A DNA stretch of 64,000 nucleotides, from contig NC_134932.1 of the NCBI RefSeq assembly GCF_051020765.1, positions 9,176,001 through 9,240,000 on the forward strand. Direction: 5' to 3'. The position numbers and the translations under genes are program-made. The notes below the pieces were generated by a model. That model was not told the DNA's origin. It saw only the letters and a list, made by a program, of their open reading frames with translations, and did no database searches. Origin of the DNA: Lasioglossum baleicum. Its lineage: Eukaryota; Arthropoda; Insecta; Hymenoptera; Halictidae. This document shows, one piece after another, positions 11,227 through 21,273 of the stretch. Position 1 is the first letter of the stretch; the number at the start of each line of letters is the position of its first letter.

Positions 11227-11729
11227 ATGACTGGAACCAAAGATCCTACGGAGAAGCCAAAAGTGCAGGAAGTCCAGAACGGGATTATGGAAAAGAATGC
11301 CCTGCTTAAAAAAAGTTTTGCAGATTTTAAGGTGAATTATGTGGAAACTTGTCTGGAGTTCTCCAAGGACATGATGGAGTCTCTCAGGTGATCGATCGTA
11401 TATAATTGATAGTACTTATTAGATCGACAATTACCTAGTTCGATATTGCTTTACGCGTACATTATCGTACAAGAATATTTTATGCACAAAATAAATGTTA
11501 CTCTTATTATTAAACGAAGTTATTCTCGGTGTGTAACATCTATAAGTATATTTTCTTATATTTGCATTTGTTTCGTAGGTTGCTCCTCGAAGAGCTGAAA
11601 GTTCGTTTCGAACAATTCCGTGAACAACCACAGTCTATCCTTGATTTCTTTTCCTTGTCGAACGTACTGAACTGGACTAAAGGCGAGCCGATAAACGAAA
11701 CGATGAATGAAAAACTACCGAAGCATTAA
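11227..11729 (+). CDS. Small unrecognised protein, 103 aa
   Basis: Two exons, 11227-11387 and 11579-11729, join as CTCAG|GTGATC ... TTTCGTAG|GTTG with a split arginine codon. I do not recognise the family. The product is hydrophilic and mainly alpha-helical in appearance, with alternating charged and hydrophobic residues from about residue 25 to 75 (FKVNYVETCLEFSKDMMESL and LLLEELKVRFEQFREQ), suggesting an amphipathic helix or short coiled coil. No signal peptide or membrane segment is visible. The start ATG has no in-frame alternative upstream within the exon. It sits between the K2P channel and the ZAD gene, on the same strand as both. Clean splice sites and composition make it likely to be real, but its function is unknown. 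Confidence 0.6.
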
Positions 11730-12715
11730 CGTACCGTGTTCGATAGAGTCGTGTGTCGAACAGGAACTCAACGACAAAAAACAACAACAATTATATATAT
11801 CGGTGTGCCGCGTGCAATCTGAATGTATAATATCGTGAAATTGTTTCGATTAAAAGAACCTGAAAGTATTGGTACGACTGAGTTGATACGAAAGTTCTGT
11901 CGTATTTGAAATAAGCAGACAATTTTGCTCTTGTAAATGAAACCCGTATGTTGCTAGTCAGTCATTGAGAAACGGAAACAGTGTCGCCAGAACGGGGAAA
12001 TCGAGGTGAGATTATGTACCCCCTCTCTGATGACCAGACCAGTCTACACAGCACGGAACACTGTGGTATACGGCATACGGTCTTCGTGGGGGACGTTAGA
12101 GTGTGCGCATGGGGCTGGAATGGGATAGTGGAAGGGGAAAAGGAAAACGAGGAGGCTCATCGAAAAATCAAGCTGTTTCGTATTCTCTGTCTTTGTCTCT
12201 CCTGCGAGTGACATATCTCCCTTCCTGTCACAGTGGATCTCTCTATTCTCTATCCTTTGCTCGTAGTTCACCTCTGGCGGTATAGGTTCGCTCCCGCGCA
12301 AAACACATTTTTATAAACTCATTCAAATATTGTTTTCATTAAAATACGACAGAACTGTCCCTCGAATTTAATACGTCGTCGTTCCCCCATCCCATCGACA
12401 AAGATTCAAAATAACAAGGTACTTCGTTTGAAAAGTAATTTTCGAATATGACGGTTTCAAATCGATATATACTCGAGAGAAGTATACGTTTGCTTGCGAT
12501 ATATATCGATATACAACTAACAACGCCATCATGCATCCGCGACGATTACCGTTAATATAATGCGTTGCATCGAGTTTGTTGTTCGATTCGGGAAACCGCC
12601 AAAAACTTAACCATCTTTTTTGTTTAATTTACCACGATTTTTTTGCGAATGTTTAGTACAGTTTGATCACACTTATCCGATACGTGGTTTTATTGGTTAG
12701 CCGTGAACATCCAAT
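11730..12715. other. Intergenic stretch, probably 3' UTR plus promoter of the ZAD gene
   Basis: No gene is supported. A GA/CT-rich patch at about 12000-12260 produces short overlapping open frames. The last few hundred bases before 12716 should hold the promoter and leader of the next gene. I see no core-promoter motif I would defend. Confidence 0.35.
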
Positions 12716-15700
12716 ATGCCAACTAAATACTGTTTTCTCTGTGCGAGCGACGAAGGTGTTTTCTTGGATATTACAACTGAAAATAAACAAACGTTTTGTA
12801 CACAATTCAAGACTTGTTCATTGGTTAAGGTATGCTTACCAAATGTTTAAATATATCGGCGGTTTTACAATCGTATCTTGTTGAATTCGTTGAAATTTGT
12901 CTGAGCGTGCGACGCTCAGACGCGATGCACATTTAACAACAATGATACTGTATTTAGTCAGTAGGATATTTTCAAATGTTATGTTTTACTAACTTGATTC
13001 AATCGAGATGCCAATAAGCAAATAGTTTCGTGCAACAATCACGAAGTAAAGTAGGAGAAATGTTACTTCAGCTATGTATTTACATTGTTTTATTAAAAAT
13101 ACAACGTAACAACAGTCGAATTTTCTTTTCATTAGATAACTATGAGCACTGAGTGGATCAAGTTATTTAACGAAGAATCGGCAGATCACATTTTATCTTA
13201 GTAAACATTGAAATTCATGTTGCTAACCTCTGTTTTCTCCTACACTCCATAGTTTCTTCTTTTACGCAGCACCACTCCACGTTACACAATAATTCTACAA
13301 TAATAATACACAATGATATTCTCAGTACATAATCAGTATTTTTGAATGTTACCTTTTCTAACTTTATTCAATCAAGATGCCAATAAGCATATTGTTTAGT
13401 TGTGCAATGATCACGAAGCAAAGCAGGAGAAATGTTATTCCAACTAAGTATTTACGTTGTTTTGTTAACAGTAAAGCGTAACAACAGCCGACTTCTCTTT
13501 TCATTAGATAACTACGAGCACTGAGTGAATCTACGTTACGATAATTCTCCTCTCGTAAGCAAGAAGACAGATATATTATTTTGTAAAGATATAATTTACT
13601 TTTATAGGCACCCACATCAGACCAGTTACCAACTAAAATTTGCCACAAATGCGCGTACGAATTGAACCAGTGCAGCACATTTCTACAAAAGTATGAAAAG
13701 GCTGCAAAACTGAAAAATTACAATCGGAAAAAGTGTTGCTGTTTATGTTCTGAGCAGGCAAGCAGAGAGTACACTTTTGATCTTAGTAAAGAAAGCACAT
13801 TTAAATCTATCAATAAAATACAACAAATCCTGAATGATAAAGTAAGAAAAGAATTGACGCTCTTTAACACGATTGAGTTGATCGAATAATGGTATCTTAA
13901 AATCAATATTATTAAATGTCGACAGGCCAATACAGTTCAGAAAAACCACAATCTTGTTTGTCTGTCTTGCCGATACACAGTGGACGTGCTGTGCGACTTA
14001 AAAAATTTATCCTATGGAATAGCATTGAAATTGGACAACAAACTTGGAGAAGATATAGATTATTCAAGCTTTCCTAAGGTGACGATATATTATGTATTAA
14101 TATATATTAGGCTTATATTTTCTAATATTCTTTTCTTCGTTGTAGGTAAAAACAACTGTGATCAGCCGCAAAACTACAATCACAGGGTCTGAGAGGGCAA
14201 GGTTGAAATCAAAGCAAAATACAGAGAAAGATTCTGACGATATGATACGTACAAGATCAAAGTTGAACTCGAAAGACATCGAAGTGCGAAGTCCAGCTGA
14301 AACGAAAGTTTGTAAAGTTTTCCTGAAGGATGTGTTAAGCCAAAAAGCAGCGAAGAAAGTAAAGCAGGTGAACGAGACCGAGAAACATGGTGAGAACAAG
14401 GGAAAACAGAAAGCAACGGCCAAACGATTGAGATCGTTCAGCAGCGATTCAGACAGTGATATCAAAAAACAGGCTGAGAAGCGACCGATGAAATCAGCGA
14501 ACATCAATGATTCCGACAACAAAGATGTACCAAATAAAAAAGCAAAACGTGGCCCGAAAGAAACAGTTAGGGAGCGAGAGTCGTCACCGTCAACCAAGCC
14601 TGTTCCAGGTAGATTGACGCGCAATCGAAAAGCCACCGCAAACGATAGACACGTTGCTGAGACCTCCGATTCGGATTCCCCTTTGAGCAGCATCAACCTG
14701 AAAGAACTGAAGGGCCCTCTAACCAAACACAAAAAGATAACTGGTACATCGTTGTCCGACGCGGACGTCGAAATCAAACGTGACCGCAAACAATTGAAGA
14801 GCATTCTGACCGGGAACATCTCTGTAAAAGGCTCGGACACTAATGACGAATCATTGACCGACGATGGCGTGTCGAAAAAGAAAAAGCTAAGATTCAATAG
14901 CGATTCGCCGATATACATCGACTTGACGATCACGTCTGATGAAGCTGAAAAGTCCAGAAGAAACGTACCGAGACGAGGCGCCGTCAAAGGGAAGAAGTTC
15001 GCGAAACCGGCCTTGGTGAAGAAGGCGTCAGAGACTTCGGAACTCGAGGACAAGACCGAGTCTACCACCGAAGAAGAGATTAAAATGTACTCGTGCGAGG
15101 AGTGCGGAGTTAATTATGAAAACAAAATTGCACTCTTGACTCATAAATTAACGCACTGCAAGCAACTGAGACTCGAGTTGGAGAAGGTGACTGTTGAGAG
15201 TAAACCGAACGCGGAGTCGCAAGACACGAGTGAAGCGGTAGACGAGCAATCTGAGGATCAATTGGAAGCCATAAGTATCACGGTGGACGACGACGAAGAG
15301 GAAGCAGAGTTGGAGTCGAATAATTTAGATAGCAGCGCCGATGCAAATTTGAACACGAGTTCTCATGTGGAAGAGGTTGCCGCCACTCCTGAAAAGGAGA
15401 CACCGAAGGATACCGTTGAGCCAGAGGTTCCCTCGAAAGAACTCGATAGCGACCAGCCAACCAAAGAAGACGACAAAGCCAGAAAGAGTTTACGAGGTCC
15501 GAGGAGCAGAAGTGTGAGCGCTAGTACCGACAAAGCTAGCGCTGAGAACGTCTCGGAATTGGTAGAAGAAGAGAATGTCGAGGATATTTCGTTAACCAAC
15601 ATCGAAGATAATCAAGAAGAAGAAGAAAAGGAAGTCGATCGAGAAAGTGAGAGAAACGAGAAGGCACAAGACGGAGAAGTAGCTGGTTCCGAAGATGCGA

Positions 15701-18207
15701 TAGTGGGCGCGGTGACAGAAGAGAAAGATGCTGAAGAACGGTACAAGGAAAACTCGAAAGAGACGATCAGCGAAGAGAAACTCGAAGGAGATGTTGACTT
15801 TGATAAATTGAATTCTTCCCAGATAATTGAAGCCGACAAGACCCAAGCAGAAGCCACGATAGATCCTTCCAATGGATCTGAAGAGAAAAACGATACCACG
15901 TTGTTGGAAAAACCCGAGGAGAAAGAGAGACGTAACTCTTCAGACGTTCTCGAAGAAAATCTCAAAGAGAAAGAAAAGTTAGAACTCTCTGATAAATCCG
16001 AAGCGAATCTGGTCAAGGACAATCTCGATTCTCCCGACAAGTCTGACGAGGTTCGGCTCAACGAGAAGGACAAGACAGACTCCACCGGCAAATTTGAAGA
16101 AAGAAGGGTTACAAGGACGAACAAATCAGTTACCTTCGCGACACTCGACGAGAAGGGTAAGCAGGGTTCCTCCGAGAATTCTCGAGAAAAGTCAAGTTCC
16201 CCTGAGAAGTCTGAGGGGAGAAAGTCGCCGAGAAGAAACAAGTCGAGTCCTATCGCGAGATTGGAAGAGGACAAGCGAGAATCCTCCGAGACGCCCGAGG
16301 AGACGGACAAATTGGATTCTCCTGTTGGATCCGGAGAGAGAAAGAGCATGAGGAAGAATAGATTCAGTTCCCTTGGGAAGATTGAAGAAGGCAAGCAAGA
16401 CTCTCCTGAAAAATCCGAGGGAAAGGACAAATTGGGTTCTCCTGTTAGATCCGAAGAGAGAAAGAGCACGAGGAAGACTAGATCCAGTTCCCATGGGAAG
16501 ATTGAAGAAGACGAGCAAGACCCTCCTGAAAAATCCGAGGAAAAGGACAAGCCGGGTTCTCCTGTTAGATCCGAAGAGAGAAAGAGCACGAGGAAAACTA
16601 GATCCAGTCCCCTTGGGAAAATTCAAGAAGACGAGCAAGACTCTGCTGAAAAATCCGAGGAAAAGGACAAGTCGGGTTCTCCTGTTAGATCCGAAGAGAG
16701 AAAGAGCACGAGGAAAACTAGATCCAGTCCCCATGGGAAGATTGAAGAAGACGAGCAAGACTCTCCTGAAAAATCCGAGGAAAAGAACAAGCCGGGTTCT
16801 CCTGTTAGATCCGAAGAGAGAAAGAGCACGAGGAAAACTAGATCCAGTCCCCATGGGAAGATTGAAGAAGACGAGCAAGACTCTCCTGAAAAATCCGAGG
16901 AGAAGAACAAGCCGGGTTCTCCTGTTAGATCCGAAGAGAGAAAGAGCACGAGGAAAACTAGATCCAGTCCCCTTGAGAAGATTCAAGATGACGAGCAAGA
17001 CTCTGCTGAAAAATCCGAGGAAAAGGACAAGCCGGGTTCTCCTGTTAGATCCGAAGAGAGAAAGAGCACGAGGAAAATTAGATACAGTCCCCTTGAGAAG
17101 ATTCAAGAAGACGAGCAAGACTCTGCTGAAAAATCCGAGGAAAAGGACAAGTCGGGTTCTCCTGTTAGATCCGAAGAGAGAAAGAGCACGAGGAAAATTA
17201 GATCCAGTCCCCTTGAGAAGATTCAAGAAGACGAGCAAGACTCAGCTCAAAAATCCGAGGAAAAGGACAAGTCGGGTTCTCCTGTTAGATCCGAAGAGAG
17301 TAAGAGCACGAGGAAGACTAGATCCAGTCCCCTTGGGAAGATTGAAGAAGACGAGCAAGACTCTGCTGAAAAATCCGAGGGAAAGGACAAGCCGGGTTCT
17401 CCTGTTAGTTCCGAAGAGAGAAAGAGCATGAAGAAGAGAAAGATTAAAGTGGACGAGAAAGAATCTGCCGAGGAAGGAGAGCCTGAAGAAGAAGAGTCCG
17501 GGGAGAAAAAGGTCACGAGGAATAATAAATCGAATCTCATTGGGAAATTCGAAGAGGAGGATAAGCAGGATTCTTCAGAGAGTTCTAAAGACGAGCCAGT
17601 TTCTTCGGAGAAACTCGACGAAAAGGAGCGCAAAGAGAAGAGCAAAGACGACGTAATTGTTGAAATTAACGATGACGATAGCACGGACAGTGTCAAGGAG
17701 GTATGCGAGAATGAAGTGGAAGTGGTGGTGTCTACCGACGACGTAGGAGAAGTGGAAGTGGTGGAGTCTACCGACGACGTAGGAGAAGTGGAAGTGGTGG
17801 AGTCTACCGACGGCGTAGGAGAAGTGGAAGTGGTGGAGTCTAACGACGAAAATACGTCCGACATCGAGGAGGTACGCGAGAACAAGGACAACGACCCGAA
17901 CGAAGACGAGGAGGTACAGTGCGTCGAAACCAATTGCTCCGACGAGTCTAGCAATAGAAAGAGCAACGACGCTCAAAGAAACGGCGAAGACATCGTGGAA
18001 GTGGACGCTTGCACGCAACCGATGCCAACGTCTGATTCCGCGGATGCGGTTTCCGAGATTTTGCAATTAGTCCTCGATCTGGCAAGCACCGAGATCCAGA
18101 AGCGACAAGACAGCGCCGAGATCGGCGGTGAAGACGACTCCGATGACGCGGAAACGTTAGAGAATATATCGCGGGAAGTACAAAGCGGCGGTAATACGGG
18201 ACCTTGA
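12716..18207 (+). CDS. ZAD-type zinc-finger protein with two tandem ZAD-like modules and a 40-residue repeat array, 1520 aa
   Basis: Exons 12716-12829, 13608-13841, 13926-14078 and 14146-18207, all phase 0. Module 1 has Cys6/Cys9 and Cys50/Cys53 (KICHKC); module 2 has Cys82/Cys85 and Cys128/Cys131 (LVCLSC). The CxxC pairs are spaced like an arthropod zinc-finger-associated domain (ZAD), a dimerisation module of insect transcription factors. Each module is cut by a phase-0 intron between its two Cys pairs. A single classical C2H2 finger lies near residues 484-504 (YSCEECGVNYENKIALLTHK). The rest is very Lys/Glu/Ser-rich and probably disordered, with several KKxK-type nuclear localisation candidates. 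Residues about 893-1264 are nine to ten copies of a 40-residue unit, followed by a 12-residue acidic repeat. A nuclear, chromatin- or DNA-associated role is inferred. One finger is unusually few for a ZAD protein, which normally carries several. No named orthologue is recognised. Confidence 0.85.
12968..13529. repeat. Direct duplication of about 190 bp in intron 1 of the ZAD gene
   Basis: Copy 1 spans about 12968-13157 and copy 2 about 13338-13529. Both contain GATGCCAATAAGCA, ATCACGAAG..AAAG.AGGAGAAATGTTA and TTTTCATTAGATAACTA.GAGCACTGAGTG. They are diverged by roughly one base in five to ten and separated by ~180 bp. Neither copy keeps an open frame with a splice context, so this looks like a non-coding duplication, possibly the relic of an exon-scale duplication. 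Confidence 0.7.
16321..17436 (+). repeat. 120-bp coding tandem array (40-aa unit), about nine full copies
   Basis: Units start at 16321, 16441, 16561, 16681, 16801, 16921, 17041, 17161 and 17281, with a partial unit from 17401 and a degenerate one upstream at 16201. Each encodes a motif of the form SPVRSEERKSTRKTRSSP followed by an acidic EDEQDS-type half. Central units differ at only a few positions, whereas edge units are more diverged, the usual pattern of unequal crossing-over or replication slippage. Because 120 is a multiple of three, two other frames (one sense, one antisense) stay open through the array; these are by-products, not genes. Confidence 0.95.
17713..17856 (+). repeat. 36-bp coding tandem array (12-aa acidic unit)
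   Basis: About four copies of a unit encoding EVEVVESTDDVG; the third reads DGVG and the last breaks into NDEN. It lies within the last exon of the ZAD gene, downstream of the 120-bp array, and increases the acidity of the C-terminal part. Confidence 0.9.
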
Positions 18208-21200
18208 GAATAGTAAAACTGCATCTCAATCAATTCTTTATAAGTCGCGATCAAAATCCGATATTTTTATTTTATATACATTTAATTGTACGTATAATTG
18301 CTTTGGTCGCGTTCTTGTGCGAATTGTTACTCCGAAGGAGCCGAAAGTTTGCCTCACAAGTTTTCCTATCGTTATGTCTCACATTTTGTCGAGCGACACA
18401 CGCGTATATCGTGGCTGGCTTTAAAAACGAAACACACTGTAAACTGTATTCCTCGTTCGTGCAGAGTAATTTTATACAATTTTTATGAACAATATTAGTT
18501 GTGTCTCGCATACACAATCGCCATATGTGTATAATAACCTGAGTTTCATCACTAGTTGTGGTTAGTTATCTTTTTTTTTTAAGGAATTAATGGTCGCATC
18601 GCCATTTCTTCTCATGCCCTCCCAAAACGATGTTTCTAGACCATTCGAGACAAATCTACTTTTCAATAGACTGCAATCCGGTGAAAGAAGATATTAGAAT
18701 TTACCTAGAAGTATTGCACTAGTGGCCAACATTTCAATGTCCTAACGATCTTTTCATTATATTTGAGATTAGATATAGTCTATTTTTAATGTACAGTCTC
18801 TTCTGTTGGAGGATATCTCGCCAATTGTAACCATTGGAGGAACCGTTCAGACAGGGATTTCAACGTCGGTATTCGGTCTGAATAATAATTTGTCCAACAA
18901 CAATTTTACACGAGTGAATGATTCGTAATATGAATATGCGTGGTCTCCAAATATGAGTGTTTGTATATTCTTGTACGTTCATTAGGAAATATTTCAGAAG
19001 TGTACAGTTTGCGTGCAATGTATTCTCGAAGCATTCGAGCCTCAGGAGACAATTCGATATTGCACGAATCATTTGTAAGGGTACGAGCACAGTGGATCCG
19101 TTTCCGTCTGATTCGGCCGACGTCCGACATTGTGTATCTTTTTCGCACGTTCGAAAAAAGAGACAGATGCGTCGGACGTCGGTCAAATCGGACGAAAACG
19201 AATCCACTATGCTCGTACCCTAACGAGGGTTCAGAGCTAAGTAAAACCTGATCTCGCGATTTTCCTTCGAGTTTGTTTGTAGAGTATAGGTTTCATACAT
19301 ACGTGGGTACACGAAGACGTTCTTAATCTTTTGCGGACGAGAATTGTTTGTTGAATTACAAAAACTATTGTCGTGGAAGAAACAAATTTATATTAAAAAT
19401 TTTTAATATTGGCAAAATAAATATAGAACGTTTGTTATGTAAGTAATTAAATTATTTATTTGCACGCCTGGTCCTTAGAAGCTAACGACATTCGTACTCA
19501 AAGGATGGACAAACTTTTCGTAATAGTTTTAAAAGTGGTTCAGAACAGTGACTGAAACGGTTCGGATACAGACGATTTTTTGTTATTAAAGCACCTATAT
19601 TATGAGATAAAAATGGTATTTCTTAATTTTCTCTAATGCAGAGATATGTTTTACATTTTAATTCTTATATTTTGTAATTTTTCAAATTTAAGTAGAGTAT
19701 TTAAGTAGAATATAATTGTTCCCTGCACTGATTTGCGAATTTTCGGGTTTCTACCTAGCTCTGACCGTGGATACAATTTTGAGTCAGCAACTTTGAGATT
19801 TCTCGTGATCTTACCCGCGCACCTAGCGCAAACCTGCGAGGTTAAGGTGTGACAGGCGTCGATTTTTCAGGGCCGCGTCTCGTCTCGATTATGATGGTTG
19901 GGGGTGTGCGGCGATGACAATGACGATGACGATAACGATAACGACGAGATCGTTTCTCTCGAAGATTCGTACCGGAAATCTGAGTCCGACTTTTCTTCTG
20001 AAACCGGAAGACGCTTTCTAAATCGGAGTTACATCAACGTGTACGATGCGTCGGATTGTCTGCGGAGATTCGCGGTCTAAATTTGCACATTTCGTTGTAC
20101 TCGTTATCGAGAAATACCAAGCGTTCACTCCGATCTACAGGACAATCCGACGAATCAATTGCAGCTTCGAAGAAGTCTATCAAGGAATCGTATTGGTTTG
20201 CGACTATGGAAATCGTTTTGTGCGAGCAAGGTATCCTCAGTAATGTTAAATAGCCGTTCGAACGAGGTCTATCATCGAACGTTTGCGGCAGAAGAAACAC
20301 AGTGGCCATTGTAACTACAGTCAACATGTTTGTGTATACATGCATTACGTACTATTGATAAGAATAAAGAATAAATCTCTAAAGGGACTAAGGAAACATT
20401 GAGATTAGAGACATTTAAGGTGAATCGAGAGTTCGTTGTACATAGAGCAAGAACACATCGAATGAAGGATCCCCGACTCCCATTAACATTCGGACGCTCT
20501 CATAAAACCGATGAAGTTTTAAATATTGGACTACATGATTCGAATCCTTTTATGAGAAGTTAGAGCAATAATCGTTTGCGATATTTCGACGCGAAACGGA
20601 AGAAACGCGCGGCCGAAGAAATATTGAGTTGTCTCTTTTCATAGTTACCAAGTGTCTCTTCGAACCAAAACGGCTCTCTCAGGCTTTTCCATCGGCAGAG
20701 CTTCAGGACCGCGGGACGATGTTGCGCGCCACACCGCAGAAGCACATCCCAGTACTCCTGGATTCTCTCTTGTCCTGCGGATACACAAAAGTGTGCGAAC
20801 TATTAGCCTCGAACCCTGAAATGATACTTACTAATAATAATCTTTTTTTATTTTTTAACCTTATTTATTTTCTGCTTTATAACGAACCAATTTTCTCGTC
20901 TGCACGCGATATACAATAAGATTAAAGACTGTAAATTCTGTGCGGTTGTAGACAGACGGAAGCATTATTTATTTTACCGAATCGTACTAGACAAGATTCT
21001 ATTCCTAATATTTACTTTGTACATTGTAAGTAGCACCAATATTTATAATATTGTTCATCTGTAAAATAGACTAAAGAGTATTTCAAAGTACTCGTCGACA
21101 CTTAGGTAGAAACATACCGTGGTCGTTTCGTGGACAAGTGAATTCGCTTAACGCCGAACCAAATCGAGCACTCGCACCGATCAATCGATTTATTTTTATC

Positions 21201-21273
21201 TAACTTAGGTGTTAAGTATGAGCACTTAAGTTAAGTTCGAGTGCCGCGATCAACGGAGGTTCTCGTGCGGTTT
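18208..21273. other. Long intergenic stretch, 3 kb, between the convergent ZAD and TTC29 genes
   Basis: It should hold the 3' untranslated regions of both flanking genes. A candidate polyadenylation signal for TTC29 (AATAAA on the minus strand) is at 21194-21189, 80 nt past its stop. An inverted-repeat element at 19078-19221 is listed separately. Short open frames (19898-20080 with an Asp-rich run; 20629-20919) have no splice context or motif I recognise and are not called. Confidence 0.4.
19078..19221. repeat. Palindromic MITE-like element, 144 bp
   Basis: Left end AGGGTACGAGCACAGTGGAT and right end ATCCACTATGCTCGTACCCT are inverted copies, and the pairing continues inward through CCGACGTCCGAC and GTCGGACGTCGG. 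The transcript would form a long hairpin. No coding capacity. Only one copy was noticed in the window. Confidence 0.75.

Noticed and set aside
14097..15068. 323-codon open frame antisense to the ZAD gene
   Set aside because: It mirrors Lys/Glu/Ser-rich coding sequence, which gives Phe/Ser/Leu-rich antisense frames free of stops. No splice context or family resemblance.
16192..17431. Antisense (348 codons) and alternative sense (352 codons) frames over the 120-bp array
   Set aside because: By-products of a tandem repeat whose period is a multiple of three; a stop absent in one unit is absent in all.
19898..20919. Short frames at 19898-20080 (Asp-rich) and 20629-20919 as possible genes
   Set aside because: No splice borders, no conserved motif, and they lie in a probable 3' UTR/intergenic zone with overlapping frames on the other strand.
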